From contig NZ_JAMLJN010000006.1 of NCBI RefSeq assembly GCF_023634865.1, forward strand, positions 124,001 through 188,000: a stretch of DNA of 64,000 nucleotides, written 5' to 3'. A model generated the notes under the pieces. It was not told the DNA's origin. It ran no database searches and saw only the letters and a list, made by a program, of their open reading frames with translations. This document shows, in pieces, positions 8,466 to 17,714 of this stretch; positions within the stretch are counted from its first letter, which is position 1; each line of letters opens with the position of its first letter. Source of the stretch: Flavobacterium fragile. GTDB taxonomy: Bacteria; Bacteroidota; Bacteroidia; Flavobacteriales; Flavobacteriaceae. The position numbers and the translations under genes are program-made.

Positions 8466-10568
8466 TTAGCTGATGTAGTTCCAAATGGTTTTTTTCTTGC
8501 TTAATTCGATAAAAGCTTCTCGTAGTTTGGCATGCTCTGGTTTTTCCATTGGAGCATCGTCTTTTAGTAATTTGATAGCATGATAACGCGCCAACTGTAA
8601 AATTTCTTTGTCTTTGACCAAATCCGCAATTTGAAGATTTAAAACACCACTTTGTTGTTTGCCCATTATATCACCAGGACCACGTAATTTCAAATCGACT
8701 TCCGAAATTTCGAAACCATCATTGGTACGAACCATTGTCTCCATTCGGATTTTACTCTCGTTGCTGAGTTTATGACTCGTCATTAAGATGCAATAACTTT
8801 GTTCAGCGCCACGACCCACACGACCGCGTAGTTGATGCAATTGCGATAAACCAAAACGTTCCGCACTTTCAATGACCATTACGGAAGCATTAGGTACATT
8901 CACACCAACTTCAATCACAGTAGTGGCAACCATAATATTGGTTTTTCCATCTGCAAAGCGACGCATTTCTTCATCTTTGTCGGCGGGTTTCATCTTTCCA
9001 TGAACGATGGAAATGGAATATTGTGGTAAAGGAAAATCTCTTGAAATACTTTCATAACCGTCCATTAAATCCTTATAATCCATCTTTTCTGATTCTTGAA
9101 TTAACGGATATACAATATAAACTTGACGGCCTTTAGCAATTTCATCTTTCAAGAATTTCCAAACTTTCAATCGGTTTGAATCGTAACGATGTACGGTTTG
9201 TATAGGTTTTCTGCCAGGTGGCAATTCATCAATCACCGAAATGTCCAAATCACCATATAAACTCATAGCTAACGTTCGCGGAATAGGAGTAGCGGTCATG
9301 ACTAAAACATGAGGAGGAATAGCATTTTTCTTCCAAAGTTTACTTCTTTGCTCTACTCCAAATCTGTGTTGTTCATCTATAATTGCTAAACCTAAATTAT
9401 GAAATTGTACTTTATCTTCTAGTAAGGCATGTGTTCCAATTAAAATATCCAACTTACCATTTTCAAGTTCTTCGTGGATGATTTTTCGATCAGCTGTTTT
9501 CGTAGAACCGGTTAATAGTTTTATGTTGATATTTAGTTCTTTTGCCAATTCAGTAATTCCGTTAAAATGTTGATTGGCTAATATTTCGGTTGGTGCCATT
9601 AAGCAACTTTGAAAGCCATTATCTTTAGCCATAAGCATGCACATTAAAGCTACAATCGTCTTTCCAGAACCTACATCGCCCTGAAGTAAACGGTTCATCT
9701 GAGCATTACTACCTAAATCGTTACGGATTTCTTTTAAAACGCGTTTTTGGGCATTGGTTAAATCAAAGGGCAAATGATTTTTATAAAAATTATTGAAGTT
9801 TTCTCCCACTTTTTCAAACGGCATTCCTTTGATTTTGTGTTTGCGAATGAGATTCTTCGTAATCAATTGCAATTGAATGAAAAATAATTCTTCAAATTTC
9901 AAGCGAAATTGCGCTTTTGCTAATAAATCTTGACTTTTTGGAAAATGGATATTGAATAAAGCCGCATTTTTTGGAATTAACTTTAATTCGTCTAAAAGAT
10001 AATTGGGTAAGTTTTCCGAAAACAAAGCTTGGGTTTCCACAAACAATTGTTGCATCATCTTATTGATGACTTTGTTCGAAATGCCTTTATTGGCTAATTT
10101 TTCCGTACTTGGATAAACCGGTTGCATGGCCGAACGAAGGCTGGCTTTGTGCTCTTCCAATAATTCCATTTCGGGATGCGCCATATTGTAAGTGGCTCCA
10201 AATTGAGAAACTTTTCCAAAAATTACATACGGAACATTGATTTTTAGGCTTTCGCGAATCCATTTTTGACCTTGAAACCAAACCAATTCCATTTGTCCCG
10301 TTTCATCTATAAATGTCGCAACCAATCTCGATTTTCCTTTGCCTTGTTCAACCGTTTTGATATTGATAATTTTTCCAACGATTTGAACTTCGGAATTGCT
10401 GTTTTGTAGTTCGTTAATTTTATAATAACGCGTTCTATCGATATAGCGATTGGGAAATAAATTCAGTAAATCCGCATATTTATGAATGCCCAACTCCTTG
10501 CGCAATAAATCGCCACGCTGCGGACCAACGCCTTTGAGATATTCTATGGGAGTTTCTAGTAGATTCAT
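8466..10568 (-). CDS. recG: ATP-dependent DNA helicase RecG
   Basis: 700 aa, full family length. The N-terminal wedge/OB domain starts PIEYLKGVGPQRGDLLRKELG, the motif used by RecG to bind branched DNA. The helicase core carries Walker A GDVGSGKT (about residues 296-303), the DEQH Walker B box (about 394), TATPIPRTLAM, and the C-terminal GRVGRGAEQS and the RecG 'TRG/LRGPGD' hook region. It remodels stalled replication forks and Holliday junctions in the cytoplasm. The gene is divergent from the M1 peptidase gene with a perfect 18-bp palindrome between them. Confidence 0.95.
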   Translation of the reverse strand: MNLLETPIEYLKGVGPQRGDLLRKELGIHKYADLLNLFPNRYIDRTRYYKINELQNSNSEVQIVGKIINIKTVEQGKGKSRLVATFIDETGQMELVWFQGQKWIRESLKINVPYVIFGKVSQFGATYNMAHPEMELLEEHKASLRSAMQPVYPSTEKLANKGISNKVINKMMQQLFVETQALFSENLPNYLLDELKLIPKNAALFNIHFPKSQDLLAKAQFRLKFEELFFIQLQLITKNLIRKHKIKGMPFEKVGENFNNFYKNHLPFDLTNAQKRVLKEIRNDLGSNAQMNRLLQGDVGSGKTIVALMCMLMAKDNGFQSCLMAPTEILANQHFNGITELAKELNINIKLLTGSTKTADRKIIHEELENGKLDILIGTHALLEDKVQFHNLGLAIIDEQHRFGVEQRSKLWKKNAIPPHVLVMTATPIPRTLAMSLYGDLDISVIDELPPGRKPIQTVHRYDSNRLKVWKFLKDEIAKGRQVYIVYPLIQESEKMDYKDLMDGYESISRDFPLPQYSISIVHGKMKPADKDEEMRRFADGKTNIMVATTVIEVGVNVPNASVMVIESAERFGLSQLHQLRGRVGRGAEQSYCILMTSHKLSNESKIRMETMVRTNDGFEISEVDLKLRGPGDIMGKQQSGVLNLQIADLVKDKEILQLARYHAIKLLKDDAPMEKPEHAKLREAFIELSKKKTIWNYIS

Positions 10569-10588
10569 TTATTATTATTTATCGAAGT

Positions 10589-10606
10589 GACAAGTCGCGA
10601 CTTGTC
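10589..10606. repeat. Perfect 18-bp palindrome between divergent genes
   Basis: gacaagtcgcgacttgtc reads the same on both strands. It sits 21 bp upstream of the recG start and about 107 bp upstream of the M1 peptidase start. It could be an operator or a member of a dispersed palindromic repeat family; no second full copy is seen in the window. Confidence 0.75.
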
Positions 10607-10712
10607 TGGACTTATGTGTGGATTCAAAAGCGAAGATAGTTTATAATTTGTTAATTTAAAAAAGACAGAAATTGAAAATGTTTATATTCGTGTTTTATTA
10701 AAATCCATCAAG

Positions 10713-12779
10713 ATGTTTCGAATTCTTTTTTCTTTATTATTGGTAAGTTTTTCCTTTGCCCAACAAACAGATAAAGTTGATTTTATCAAATGTGATGCAT
10801 ACATATCACCAAATGAATCTCAAAAAACAATTTCAGGAAAAGTTATTTATGAATTTAAAGTAAAAAGAGCTATTGATACTATTAAAATTGATGCTATCAA
10901 TATGGAATTTTCTGAAGTCGCAATCAATGGAAAATCTGTAAATTTCAAAAATTCAGGAAAAACATTAGATTTATTTGAAGGTTTTAAAAATGGGAAAAAC
11001 AAACTGACTTTCAGTTATTCCGCAAAACCAAAACAAACGCTTTATTTTACAGGAGAAGGAGAAAATCTTCAAATTTGGACACAAGGACAAGGGCGTTATA
11101 CGAGTCACTGGTTGCCAAGTTTTGATGATGTAAATGAGAAAGTGATATTTAATCTAAATATTTCATTTCATCCTAATTTAACTGCTATTTCTAATGGAAT
11201 TCACGAGTCAAATGGAATCTATCCACCACTTTCTAATTCAAATGTGATTTGGAATTTCAAAATGCAAAAACCTATGTCTTCTTACTTAGTAATGCTAGCC
11301 ATCGGGAATTTTGAAAAACAAAATATAACAACAAAATCTGGAACGCCATTAGAATTTTACTTGGATAAAAACGATGTTTCGAAATTTGAACCTACCTATC
11401 GCTATTCTAAAGAAATGTTTGATTACTTGGAGCAAGAAATAGGAGTGAAGTACCCTTGGGGCATTTACCGCCAAGTTCCCGTTCGTGATTTTTTGTATGC
11501 GGGAATGGAGAATACGACTTCTACGATTTTTTCTCAAGATTTTGTGCTAGATGAAATAGGGTTTAACGATAGAAATTATGTGAATGTTAACGCCCATGAA
11601 TTAGCGCATCAATGGTTTGGCGATTTGATTACGGCACAATCAGGAAAACACCATTGGTTGCAGGAAGGTTTTGCTACGTATTATGCGTTATTAGCAGAGC
11701 GTCATTTGTTTGGCGATGATTATTTTTACGAAGAATTAAACGATTATGCCGAACAATTAAAACGTGCTTCTAAAACCGATCTGATTCCCGTGATGGATGA
11801 AAAAGCGAGTTCGTTATCGTTTTACAAGAAAGGAGCTTGGGCATTGCATGTAATGCGTGAAGATATTGGAGCAAAGAATTTCCAAAAAGCGGTTAAAAAG
11901 TATTTAAAGAAACACCAATACAAAAATGTAAACACCGATGATTTCTTAAAAATCGTGAAAGAGATTTCCGGTTATGATGTGGAAAATTTCAAGAAAGTTT
12001 GGTTAGAAAAAGCTGGATTTGATATGGAAATCGCTCAAAACTATTTGTCTAAAAACAAATTCATTCAAGAGTATTTTGCTTTGAAGAAAAGTAAAAAATC
12101 ATTGGTAGAATTGACAGAAATTCTAAAATCGAACGCCTATTATCCTATTAAGCAATACATCGTCTATCAAACCCGAAATCTTCCTTTTGAAGAGCGAAAA
12201 GTCATTTTAGAAACGGCATTAGCTACTAATGATATTATGGTTAGAAGAGCCGTGGCCGAATCAACTCCAGTTATTCCTAAGGCTTTTCAATCGCAATACG
12301 AAACTTTATTAGAAGATAATTCCTATTTCACTAAAGAAATAGCTTTGATGCATTTGTGTGAAAGTTTTCCAGAGAATCGTTTGCGTTATTTGGAACAAAC
12401 TAAAAATATCGAAGGCAATAACGATAAAAGTTTCCGTTTAACTTGGTTGGCTTTAGCGATTAATACGGACTCTTTGTCTGAAGAAATTAAAGCAAATTCC
12501 TACCAACAATTACTTGATTTTGCCTCTGAAAAGTATGAAAGTTCGGTGCGTCAGAATGCTTTAGAATTGTTATTACAATTAAATCCGAATGATGAAAAAG
12601 TAATTGAATTATTGTTTAAAACAACGGTGCATCACAAATGGCAGTTTACTAAGTTTGGAAGAGATAACGTTAGAAGCTTGCTAAAAAATCAGGAGTATCG
12701 CACTCAAGTGGAACAAATGGCTACCACCTCAGATGCCAATATGAAAGAATTGTACCTGAAATATCTAAATGAGAAATAG
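10713..12779 (+). CDS. M1 family zinc aminopeptidase, secreted
   Basis: 688 aa with a signal peptide (MFRILFSLLLVSFSFA, cut before QQ). The exopeptidase motif appears as AGMENTT around residue 263 and the zinc site as HELAH at residues 295-299 followed 18 residues later by the Glu of HWLQEG, the complete HExxH-x18-E of gluzincins. The C-terminal half is helical, as in ERAP/PepN-like enzymes. It should remove N-terminal residues from peptides in the periplasm or at the surface. It ends at a shared bidirectional terminator facing the 174-aa gene. Confidence 0.92.
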   Translation: MFRILFSLLLVSFSFAQQTDKVDFIKCDAYISPNESQKTISGKVIYEFKVKRAIDTIKIDAINMEFSEVAINGKSVNFKNSGKTLDLFEGFKNGKNKLTFSYSAKPKQTLYFTGEGENLQIWTQGQGRYTSHWLPSFDDVNEKVIFNLNISFHPNLTAISNGIHESNGIYPPLSNSNVIWNFKMQKPMSSYLVMLAIGNFEKQNITTKSGTPLEFYLDKNDVSKFEPTYRYSKEMFDYLEQEIGVKYPWGIYRQVPVRDFLYAGMENTTSTIFSQDFVLDEIGFNDRNYVNVNAHELAHQWFGDLITAQSGKHHWLQEGFATYYALLAERHLFGDDYFYEELNDYAEQLKRASKTDLIPVMDEKASSLSFYKKGAWALHVMREDIGAKNFQKAVKKYLKKHQYKNVNTDDFLKIVKEISGYDVENFKKVWLEKAGFDMEIAQNYLSKNKFIQEYFALKKSKKSLVELTEILKSNAYYPIKQYIVYQTRNLPFEERKVILETALATNDIMVRRAVAESTPVIPKAFQSQYETLLEDNSYFTKEIALMHLCESFPENRLRYLEQTKNIEGNNDKSFRLTWLALAINTDSLSEEIKANSYQQLLDFASEKYESSVRQNALELLLQLNPNDEKVIELLFKTTVHHKWQFTKFGRDNVRSLLKNQEYRTQVEQMATTSDANMKELYLKYLNEK

Positions 12780-12782
12780 AAA

Positions 12783-12808
12783 AAATCCCGAGCTTCAACT
12801 CGGGATTT
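12783..12808. terminator. Bidirectional Rho-independent terminator
   Basis: aaatcccgag (12783-12792) and ctcgggattt (12799-12808) form a perfect 10-bp stem with a 6-base loop; the A and T flanks provide U-runs on both strands. It serves the convergent M1 peptidase gene and the 174-aa gene. Confidence 0.9.
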
Positions 12809-12811
12809 GTA

Positions 12812-13336
12812 TTAAAATACTCTTTTTAATTCTTCTTTTATAAAGCTGATGGCCACGCTGCTTGGGGCTTCGGTTTCGGTTAGCTCTAGCATGATGGCTT
12901 CTCTTAATTTATCTGCATCGGCTATGTCTTCTCTAATGGCGTTTTTTCGAATCATTTGAACCGTACTATTTTTGGCTTTTAATACGATATCCCAAGTTTC
13001 TGAGGTTAAGTAAATTTGTTGCGTTAAGTTGTGTTCAAATTCGGTTTGAATGTGATGCGACAATAAGGTAGCGTAATCGTCTTTACTTTTGCTAATAGGT
13101 GCCACTCGCATTAACAATTGGGTAGGATTAATTCGCTCTAAAAATAGCACGATACGCTCATACGCTTGCAAACGAATAGGTAAAGCTTGTTTTTGATTTT
13201 CTCTTAGCAATTCATACTTGCGTTTGCTCTCTTCACTGTTGTAGAATTTTTGCATCATTACAAATGCAACACCTCCCGTTATAAAAGCCGGTAATGTATA
13301 CGCTGCGATTTCTAATAATTTATCTTCTATTGCCAT
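12812..13336 (-). CDS. Hypothetical protein with one N-terminal membrane segment, 174 aa
   Basis: Residues about 9-28 (AAYTLPAFITGGVAFVMMQK) form a single transmembrane anchor, followed by a charged helical cytoplasmic part (SKRKYELLRENQKQALPIRLQAYERIVLFLERI). It resembles conserved uncharacterised Flavobacteriia proteins of this size, which I recall as a DUF7935-like family, but I am not certain of the name. It is monocistronic and convergent with the M1 peptidase gene. Confidence 0.75.
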   Translation of the reverse strand: MAIEDKLLEIAAYTLPAFITGGVAFVMMQKFYNSEESKRKYELLRENQKQALPIRLQAYERIVLFLERINPTQLLMRVAPISKSKDDYATLLSHHIQTEFEHNLTQQIYLTSETWDIVLKAKNSTVQMIRKNAIREDIADADKLREAIMLELTETEAPSSVAISFIKEELKRVF

Positions 13337-13431
13337 TTTTAATTGATTTAATTAGATTACAAATTAAGATTAAAAAAATCAAAAACCCAAAACCTTTTAC
13401 CTAAAACCTTTTACCTATTTCATTTAAAAAC

Positions 13432-13462
13432 TTGTATAAACACCAATCAAAGTGTATTTTTG
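13432..13462 (+). promoter_or_regulatory. Promoter of the UvrD-like helicase gene
   Basis: TTG (13432-13434), a 20-bp spacer and TATTTTTG (13455-13462) fit the Bacteroidota consensus. Transcription would begin near 13469, about 20 nt before the ATG. A 14-bp tandem duplication (aaaaccttttacct, 13389-13416) lies just upstream. Confidence 0.65.
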
Positions 13463-13488
13463 TAGATTAGATAAAAGGTAAGGACACT

Positions 13489-15825
13489 ATGAATGAAATG
13501 CAGCGTTATATTAGCCAATTAAATGAAGCCCAACAACTTCCGGTTTTACAGAAAGATGGCCCCATGATTGTAATTGCAGGTGCCGGTTCTGGAAAAACCC
13601 GAGTGCTAACCGTTCGTATTGCCAACTTGATGAGTCAAGGAGTAGATGCGTTTAATATTTTGGCCTTAACATTTACTAACAAGGCAGCGCGCGAAATGAA
13701 AAAGCGTATCGCGGATATCGTGGGAAACAATGAAGCTAAAAACCTATGGATGGGAACCTTTCACTCGGTTTTTGCTAAAATTCTTCGTATTGAAGCGGAT
13801 AAATTAGGTTATCCATCCAATTTCACAATTTATGATACGCAGGATTCTGTTCGATTGATTGGGGCTATTATCAAAGAAATGCAGTTGGACAAAGATATTT
13901 ATAAACCCAAGCAAATTTTAGGGCGTATATCATCTTACAAAAACTCCTTAATCACCGTAAAAGCCTATTTCAATAATCCCGAGTTACAAGAAGCCGATGC
14001 CATGAGCAAAAAACCGCGTATGGGTGAAATTTATCAGCAATATGTAGAGCGTTGTTTTAAATCGGGTGCAATGGATTTTGATGATTTGCTATTGAAAACC
14101 AACGAATTATTGAATCGTTTTCCAGATGTTTTAGCGAAATATCAAGATCGATTTAGATATATTTTGGTAGATGAGTATCAAGATACGAACCATTCGCAGT
14201 ATTTGATTGTTCGTGCCTTATCTGATCGATTTCAAAATATATGTGTGGTAGGTGATGATGCGCAGAGTATTTATGCTTTCCGTGGTGCGAATATCAACAA
14301 CATTTTGAACTTCCAAAAAGACTACGACAATGTACAAATGTATCGTTTGGAGCAAAATTATCGTTCATCAAAAAATATTGTAGAAGCGGCGAATAACGTA
14401 ATCGATAAGAATAAAACCAAATTAGACAAAGTCGTTTGGACTGCCAATGACCACGGACCAAAGATTAAAGTTCACCGCAGTTTAACCGATGGAGAAGAAG
14501 GACGTTTTGTGGCGTCTACTATTTTCGAACAAAAGATGCAACATCAAATGCATAATGGGCAGTTTGCTATTTTGTATCGAACAAATGCGCAATCTCGTGC
14601 TATGGAAGATGCGTTGCGCAAACGCGATATTCCATACCGAATTTACGGAGGTTTATCCTTTTACCAACGCAAGGAAATTAAGGATGTTTTGGCGTATTTG
14701 CGTTTGGTAATTAATCCTAAAGATGAAGAAGCCTTGGTACGTGTTATCAATTATCCGGCGCGAGGTATTGGAGATTCTACTGTAGAAAAGTTAACCGTTG
14801 CGGCGAATCATTACAAGCGTTCTATTTTTGAAGTGATGGAACACATCGATAAGATTGATTTAAAACTGAATTCGGGAACCAAAGCAAAATTGAATGATTT
14901 TGTAACCATGATTAAGAGTTTTCAGGTTATCAATGAAAATCAGGATGCATTTTATCTGACGGATCATGTGACCAAAAAAACCGGATTGGTTCAAGAATTA
15001 AAAAAAGACGGAACCCCTGAAGGCATTGCTCGCATTGAAAACATAGAAGAATTATTAAACGGTATTAAAGACTTCACCGAAGGACAAAAAGAGGTGGACG
15101 GAGCAAGAGGTTCGTTAGCCGAATTTCTTGAAGATGTTGCTCTAGCTACCGATTTAGACAAAGATACAGGCGATGACGATAGAGTAGCGCTGATGACCAT
15201 TCACTTGGCAAAGGGATTAGAGTTTCCACATGTGTTTATTGTAGGATTAGAAGAAGATTTATTTCCAAGTGCGATGAGTTTGAACACTCGAAGCGAATTA
15301 GAAGAAGAACGCCGTTTGTTTTATGTGGCTTTAACTCGTGCCGAACATCAAGCATATTTGACGTATGCGCAATCGCGTTATCGTTGGGGGAAATTAGTTG
15401 ACAGCGAACCTTCCCGTTTTATTGAAGAAATTGATGACCAATATTTAGAATATTTGAATCCGGTAGATACGGGTTATCGTTATAAGCCCTTAATGGATGT
15501 GGATGTTTTTGGAGATATTGACAAATCCAAATTGCGATTATCTAAACCCACTGCGGGTACGCCGCCCAAATATTTAACGCAAGACCAACCTAGTCCAACT
15601 GCTAACATCAGACGTTTGAAGCCTGTTTCCACTACATCAGGAGGAGCTAATGCGGTTGATACGAATTTGGCTGTAGGGAATATTGTGATGCACGAACGAT
15701 TTGGTAAAGGTCAAATTGTAAACATAGAAGGAGTAGGAGCTGATAAAAAAGCCGAAATTCGATTTGATGTGGGAGGATTGAAGAAATTATTGTTGCGATT
15801 TGCCAAATTACAAGTCATAGGTTAG
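13489..15825 (+). CDS. UvrD/PcrA/Rep superfamily 1 DNA helicase
   Basis: 778 aa. Walker A is AGAGSGKTR at about residues 30-38; then LTFTNKAAREMKKRI (motif Ia), DEYQDTN (motif II), GDDAQSIYAFRGA (motif III), EQNYRSS (motif IV), TIHLAKGLEFPHV (motif V) and RRLFYVALTRAE (motif VI). The C-terminus ends in a Tudor-like segment (VGNIVMHERFGKGQIVNIEG) typical of PcrA/UvrD, which contacts RNA polymerase in relatives. It unwinds 3'-5' in nucleotide excision and replication repair. PcrA versus UvrD naming cannot be settled by sequence inspection alone. Confidence 0.93.
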   Translation: MNEMQRYISQLNEAQQLPVLQKDGPMIVIAGAGSGKTRVLTVRIANLMSQGVDAFNILALTFTNKAAREMKKRIADIVGNNEAKNLWMGTFHSVFAKILRIEADKLGYPSNFTIYDTQDSVRLIGAIIKEMQLDKDIYKPKQILGRISSYKNSLITVKAYFNNPELQEADAMSKKPRMGEIYQQYVERCFKSGAMDFDDLLLKTNELLNRFPDVLAKYQDRFRYILVDEYQDTNHSQYLIVRALSDRFQNICVVGDDAQSIYAFRGANINNILNFQKDYDNVQMYRLEQNYRSSKNIVEAANNVIDKNKTKLDKVVWTANDHGPKIKVHRSLTDGEEGRFVASTIFEQKMQHQMHNGQFAILYRTNAQSRAMEDALRKRDIPYRIYGGLSFYQRKEIKDVLAYLRLVINPKDEEALVRVINYPARGIGDSTVEKLTVAANHYKRSIFEVMEHIDKIDLKLNSGTKAKLNDFVTMIKSFQVINENQDAFYLTDHVTKKTGLVQELKKDGTPEGIARIENIEELLNGIKDFTEGQKEVDGARGSLAEFLEDVALATDLDKDTGDDDRVALMTIHLAKGLEFPHVFIVGLEEDLFPSAMSLNTRSELEEERRLFYVALTRAEHQAYLTYAQSRYRWGKLVDSEPSRFIEEIDDQYLEYLNPVDTGYRYKPLMDVDVFGDIDKSKLRLSKPTAGTPPKYLTQDQPSPTANIRRLKPVSTTSGGANAVDTNLAVGNIVMHERFGKGQIVNIEGVGADKKAEIRFDVGGLKKLLLRFAKLQVIG

Positions 15826-15940
15826 TTTGATAGAATAAAAAATGAAAAAAGTTTGATTTTTAATTTACTTGATGCTCAATTAATTAAAAAAGGCGTAATA
15901 AAAAAAACGAATTTTTTTATAATTTTTCTTTTGAAAACGC

Positions 15941-15970
15941 TTGCAGAAATAAAAATTCGTTCTATATTTG
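15941..15970 (+). promoter_or_regulatory. Promoter of tRNA-Ser
   Basis: TTG (15941-15943), a 19-bp spacer and TATATTTG (15963-15970) match the Bacteroidota housekeeping consensus. The start should be about 25 nt ahead of the mature tRNA 5' end at 16002. Confidence 0.8.
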
Positions 15971-16001
15971 CACTCGCAATACGGAAGTAGTGCGTTTTAT
16001 T

Positions 16002-16086
16002 GGAGAAATGGCAGAGTGGTCGATTGCGGCAGTCTTGAAAACTGTTGACTGTAACAGGTCCGGGGGTTCGAATCCCTCTTTCTCCG
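16002..16086 (+). tRNA. tRNA-Ser (anticodon UGA)
   Basis: 85 nt with a class II long variable arm. The acceptor stem is GGAGAAA (16002-16008) with TTTCTCC (16079-16085) and discriminator G; the anticodon loop CTTGAAA within CAGT/ACTG gives UGA; the T arm is GGGGGTTCGAATCCCTC-like. CCA is not encoded. The 3' end from 16071 is the integration target of the island, so the present 3' end, T arm side, was supplied by the incoming element while remaining identical to the original. Confidence 0.96.
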
Positions 16087-16087
16087 C
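16071..16087 (+). repeat. attL core: 3' end of tRNA-Ser
   Basis: aatccctctttctccgc, identical to 60471-60487. The identity stops on both sides (g versus a upstream, g versus a downstream), so 17 bp is the core. Confidence 0.88.
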
Positions 16088-16110
16088 GGAATAGCTTATC
16101 AAAAGTTATC

Positions 16111-16147
16111 AAAACCTCGAAAATCTTAGGAATTTCGAGGTTTTTTG
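16111..16147 (+). terminator. Rho-independent terminator after tRNA-Ser, island-borne
   Basis: aaaacctcgaaa (16111-16122) pairs perfectly with tttcgaggtttt (16133-16144), followed by a T-run. It lies just inside the island, so the element supplies a new terminator for the tRNA it occupies; the presumed ancestral one is now beyond attR at 60494-60533. Confidence 0.88.
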
Positions 16148-16190
16148 TTTTTACTACCTTTCAAAATATTCATTCTTTTTCAAAAATCAA

Positions 16191-16235
16191 GAGACCCCAT
16201 CGAGACCCTAATAAAAACCTAATTTTTGGGTCTCG
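16191..16235. repeat. Candidate integrase arm sites (left end)
   Basis: GAGACCC occurs at 16191-16197 and inside atcgagaccct(a) at 16199-16210, and inverted as gggtctcg at 16228-16235. The 12-bp string atcgagacccta is repeated exactly near the right end at 60406-60417. Clustered short repeats at both ends of a tyrosine-recombinase element are typical of arm-type binding sites. Binding is an inference. Confidence 0.55.
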
Positions 16236-16374
16236 CTAAATTGAAATTTTAGTTGCAGCTATTTTCAACCAATCCACTATTGGTAAGCTGTTCAATAACC
16301 TTTTCAATTTTCAAACATCTTGATTTGTGGCAAACTTTAAAGTAAATTAATTAATAACTTAAAGGTTACCAAAA

Positions 16375-17622
16375 ATGAATTCAAAAGTCACATTGCATTT
16401 CTATGCAAAATCAACCAAAGCCAATGGTAATGGATTATTACCAATTTATGTGCGATTAACTATCGACGGAAAACGATTTGAGTACAGTACTAAAAAATTT
16501 ATTGAGCCATCGAAATGGTCAACTGAATTAAGCAAAATGAAGGGTAATTCAGAAGAAGCTCGTTCAATAAATAACTTACTTGATTTTACACGAAATCGAA
16601 TAAACGAAATCCAATTCGAATTATTAAAAGATGGTATATCATTAAACATCGATGAATTTAAAAATCGTTTACTTGGTATAAAAGAACGCGAACGCTTACT
16701 AATCCCAATCTTCACAGAACACAACCGAAAAATTAAAGAGTTGGTTGGAAGTGAGTACGCTCCAGGAACACTAGAACGTTACGAAACATCTTTAAAACAT
16801 ACAAAAGACTTTCTTCAATGGAAATTTAGAGTTTCTGATATTGATATTGAGAAAATAGATCATGCTTTTATTACCGAGTATGAATTTTATCTTCGTTCAG
16901 AAAGAAAGTGTGCGAACAACACAGCTGTAAAGTATATTAAAAACTTCCACAAGATTATAAATATTTGCTTGGCCAATGGATGGCTAAATAAGGACCCATT
17001 TGCAAATTACAAAGCAAAAGTCAAAGAAGTAATTCGTGAATTCCTTACAGAGCAAGAAATTCAAAGTTTGATGGAAAAAGAATTCGTTTCAGAACGTTTG
17101 GAACTAGTTCGTGACATATTTGTTTTCAGTTGCTTTTCAGGATTAGCATATATAGATGTGAAACAACTCTCAAAGGACAACATCGTATTAGGAATCGATG
17201 GCGATAAATGGATTAACAAAAACCGACAAAAAACCGATACGAATTCCAAAATTCCATTACTTCCAACAGCTCAATATATCTTGGATAAATATGCAAATCA
17301 TCCAGTTTGTGTAAATGAAGATAAATTACTTCCGATATTTTCTAATCAAAAAATGAACGCTTATTTAAAAGAAATTGCAACGGTTTGCGGAATCAACAAA
17401 GAACTAACATTCCATATTGCCCGACACACCTTTGCAACGACAGTAACACTTAGTAACGGAGTTCCTATTGAAACAGTAAGTAAAATGTTGGGACATACCA
17501 ATCTAAAAACAACTCAGCATTACGCTAAGATTTTAGACAAGAAAATAAGTGAAGATATGCAAGTGTTAAAAGCTAAATTCAATACAAAATTACAAACTCA
17601 TAGTAAATCAATGAATTACTAA
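16375..17622 (+). CDS. int: Tyrosine recombinase (island integrase, Bacteroidota IntDOT-like)
   Basis: 415 aa: an N-terminal arm-binding domain (about 1-90), a SAM-like core-binding domain (about 115-210, LERYETSLKHTKDFLQWKF) and the catalytic domain. Catalytic residues visible are the beta-strand Lys in NRQKTDTNSK (about 283), HIARHTFAT (about 340, His-x-x-Arg), LGHTN (His) and the nucleophile Tyr in TTQHYAKIL (about 379). The first catalytic Arg is absent: the box reads CFSGLAYIDV with Ala where most recombinases have Arg, a variation known from IntDOT and relatives. It sits next to attL and should catalyse integration into and excision from tRNA-Ser. Confidence 0.92.
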   Translation: MNSKVTLHFYAKSTKANGNGLLPIYVRLTIDGKRFEYSTKKFIEPSKWSTELSKMKGNSEEARSINNLLDFTRNRINEIQFELLKDGISLNIDEFKNRLLGIKERERLLIPIFTEHNRKIKELVGSEYAPGTLERYETSLKHTKDFLQWKFRVSDIDIEKIDHAFITEYEFYLRSERKCANNTAVKYIKNFHKIINICLANGWLNKDPFANYKAKVKEVIREFLTEQEIQSLMEKEFVSERLELVRDIFVFSCFSGLAYIDVKQLSKDNIVLGIDGDKWINKNRQKTDTNSKIPLLPTAQYILDKYANHPVCVNEDKLLPIFSNQKMNAYLKEIATVCGINKELTFHIARHTFATTVTLSNGVPIETVSKMLGHTNLKTTQHYAKILDKKISEDMQVLKAKFNTKLQTHSKSMNY

Positions 17623-17627
17623 AATAT

Positions 17628-17649
17628 TATAAATATTGTAATATTTATA
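17628..17649. repeat. 22-bp inverted repeat downstream of int
   Basis: tataaatatt and aatatttata flank a 2-base centre. The position just after the integrase stop suggests a weak hairpin or a protein-binding site. There is no U-run adjacent. Confidence 0.5.
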
Positions 17650-17673
17650 AGATTTTATTTACATTTAATTTAA

Positions 17674-17714
17674 TAGATTTTAGTTTAATTTGACAAACTA
17701 AAATCTATTTTTTT
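17674..17714 (+). terminator. Hairpin plus U-run ending at the rteC-like start codon
   Basis: tagattttagttt (17674-17686) pairs perfectly with aaactaaaatcta (17695-17707), loop of 8, followed by seven T residues and then directly the ATG at 17715. It looks like an intrinsic terminator for int but it overlaps the leader of the next gene, so read-through or melting would control its translation. Confidence 0.65.
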
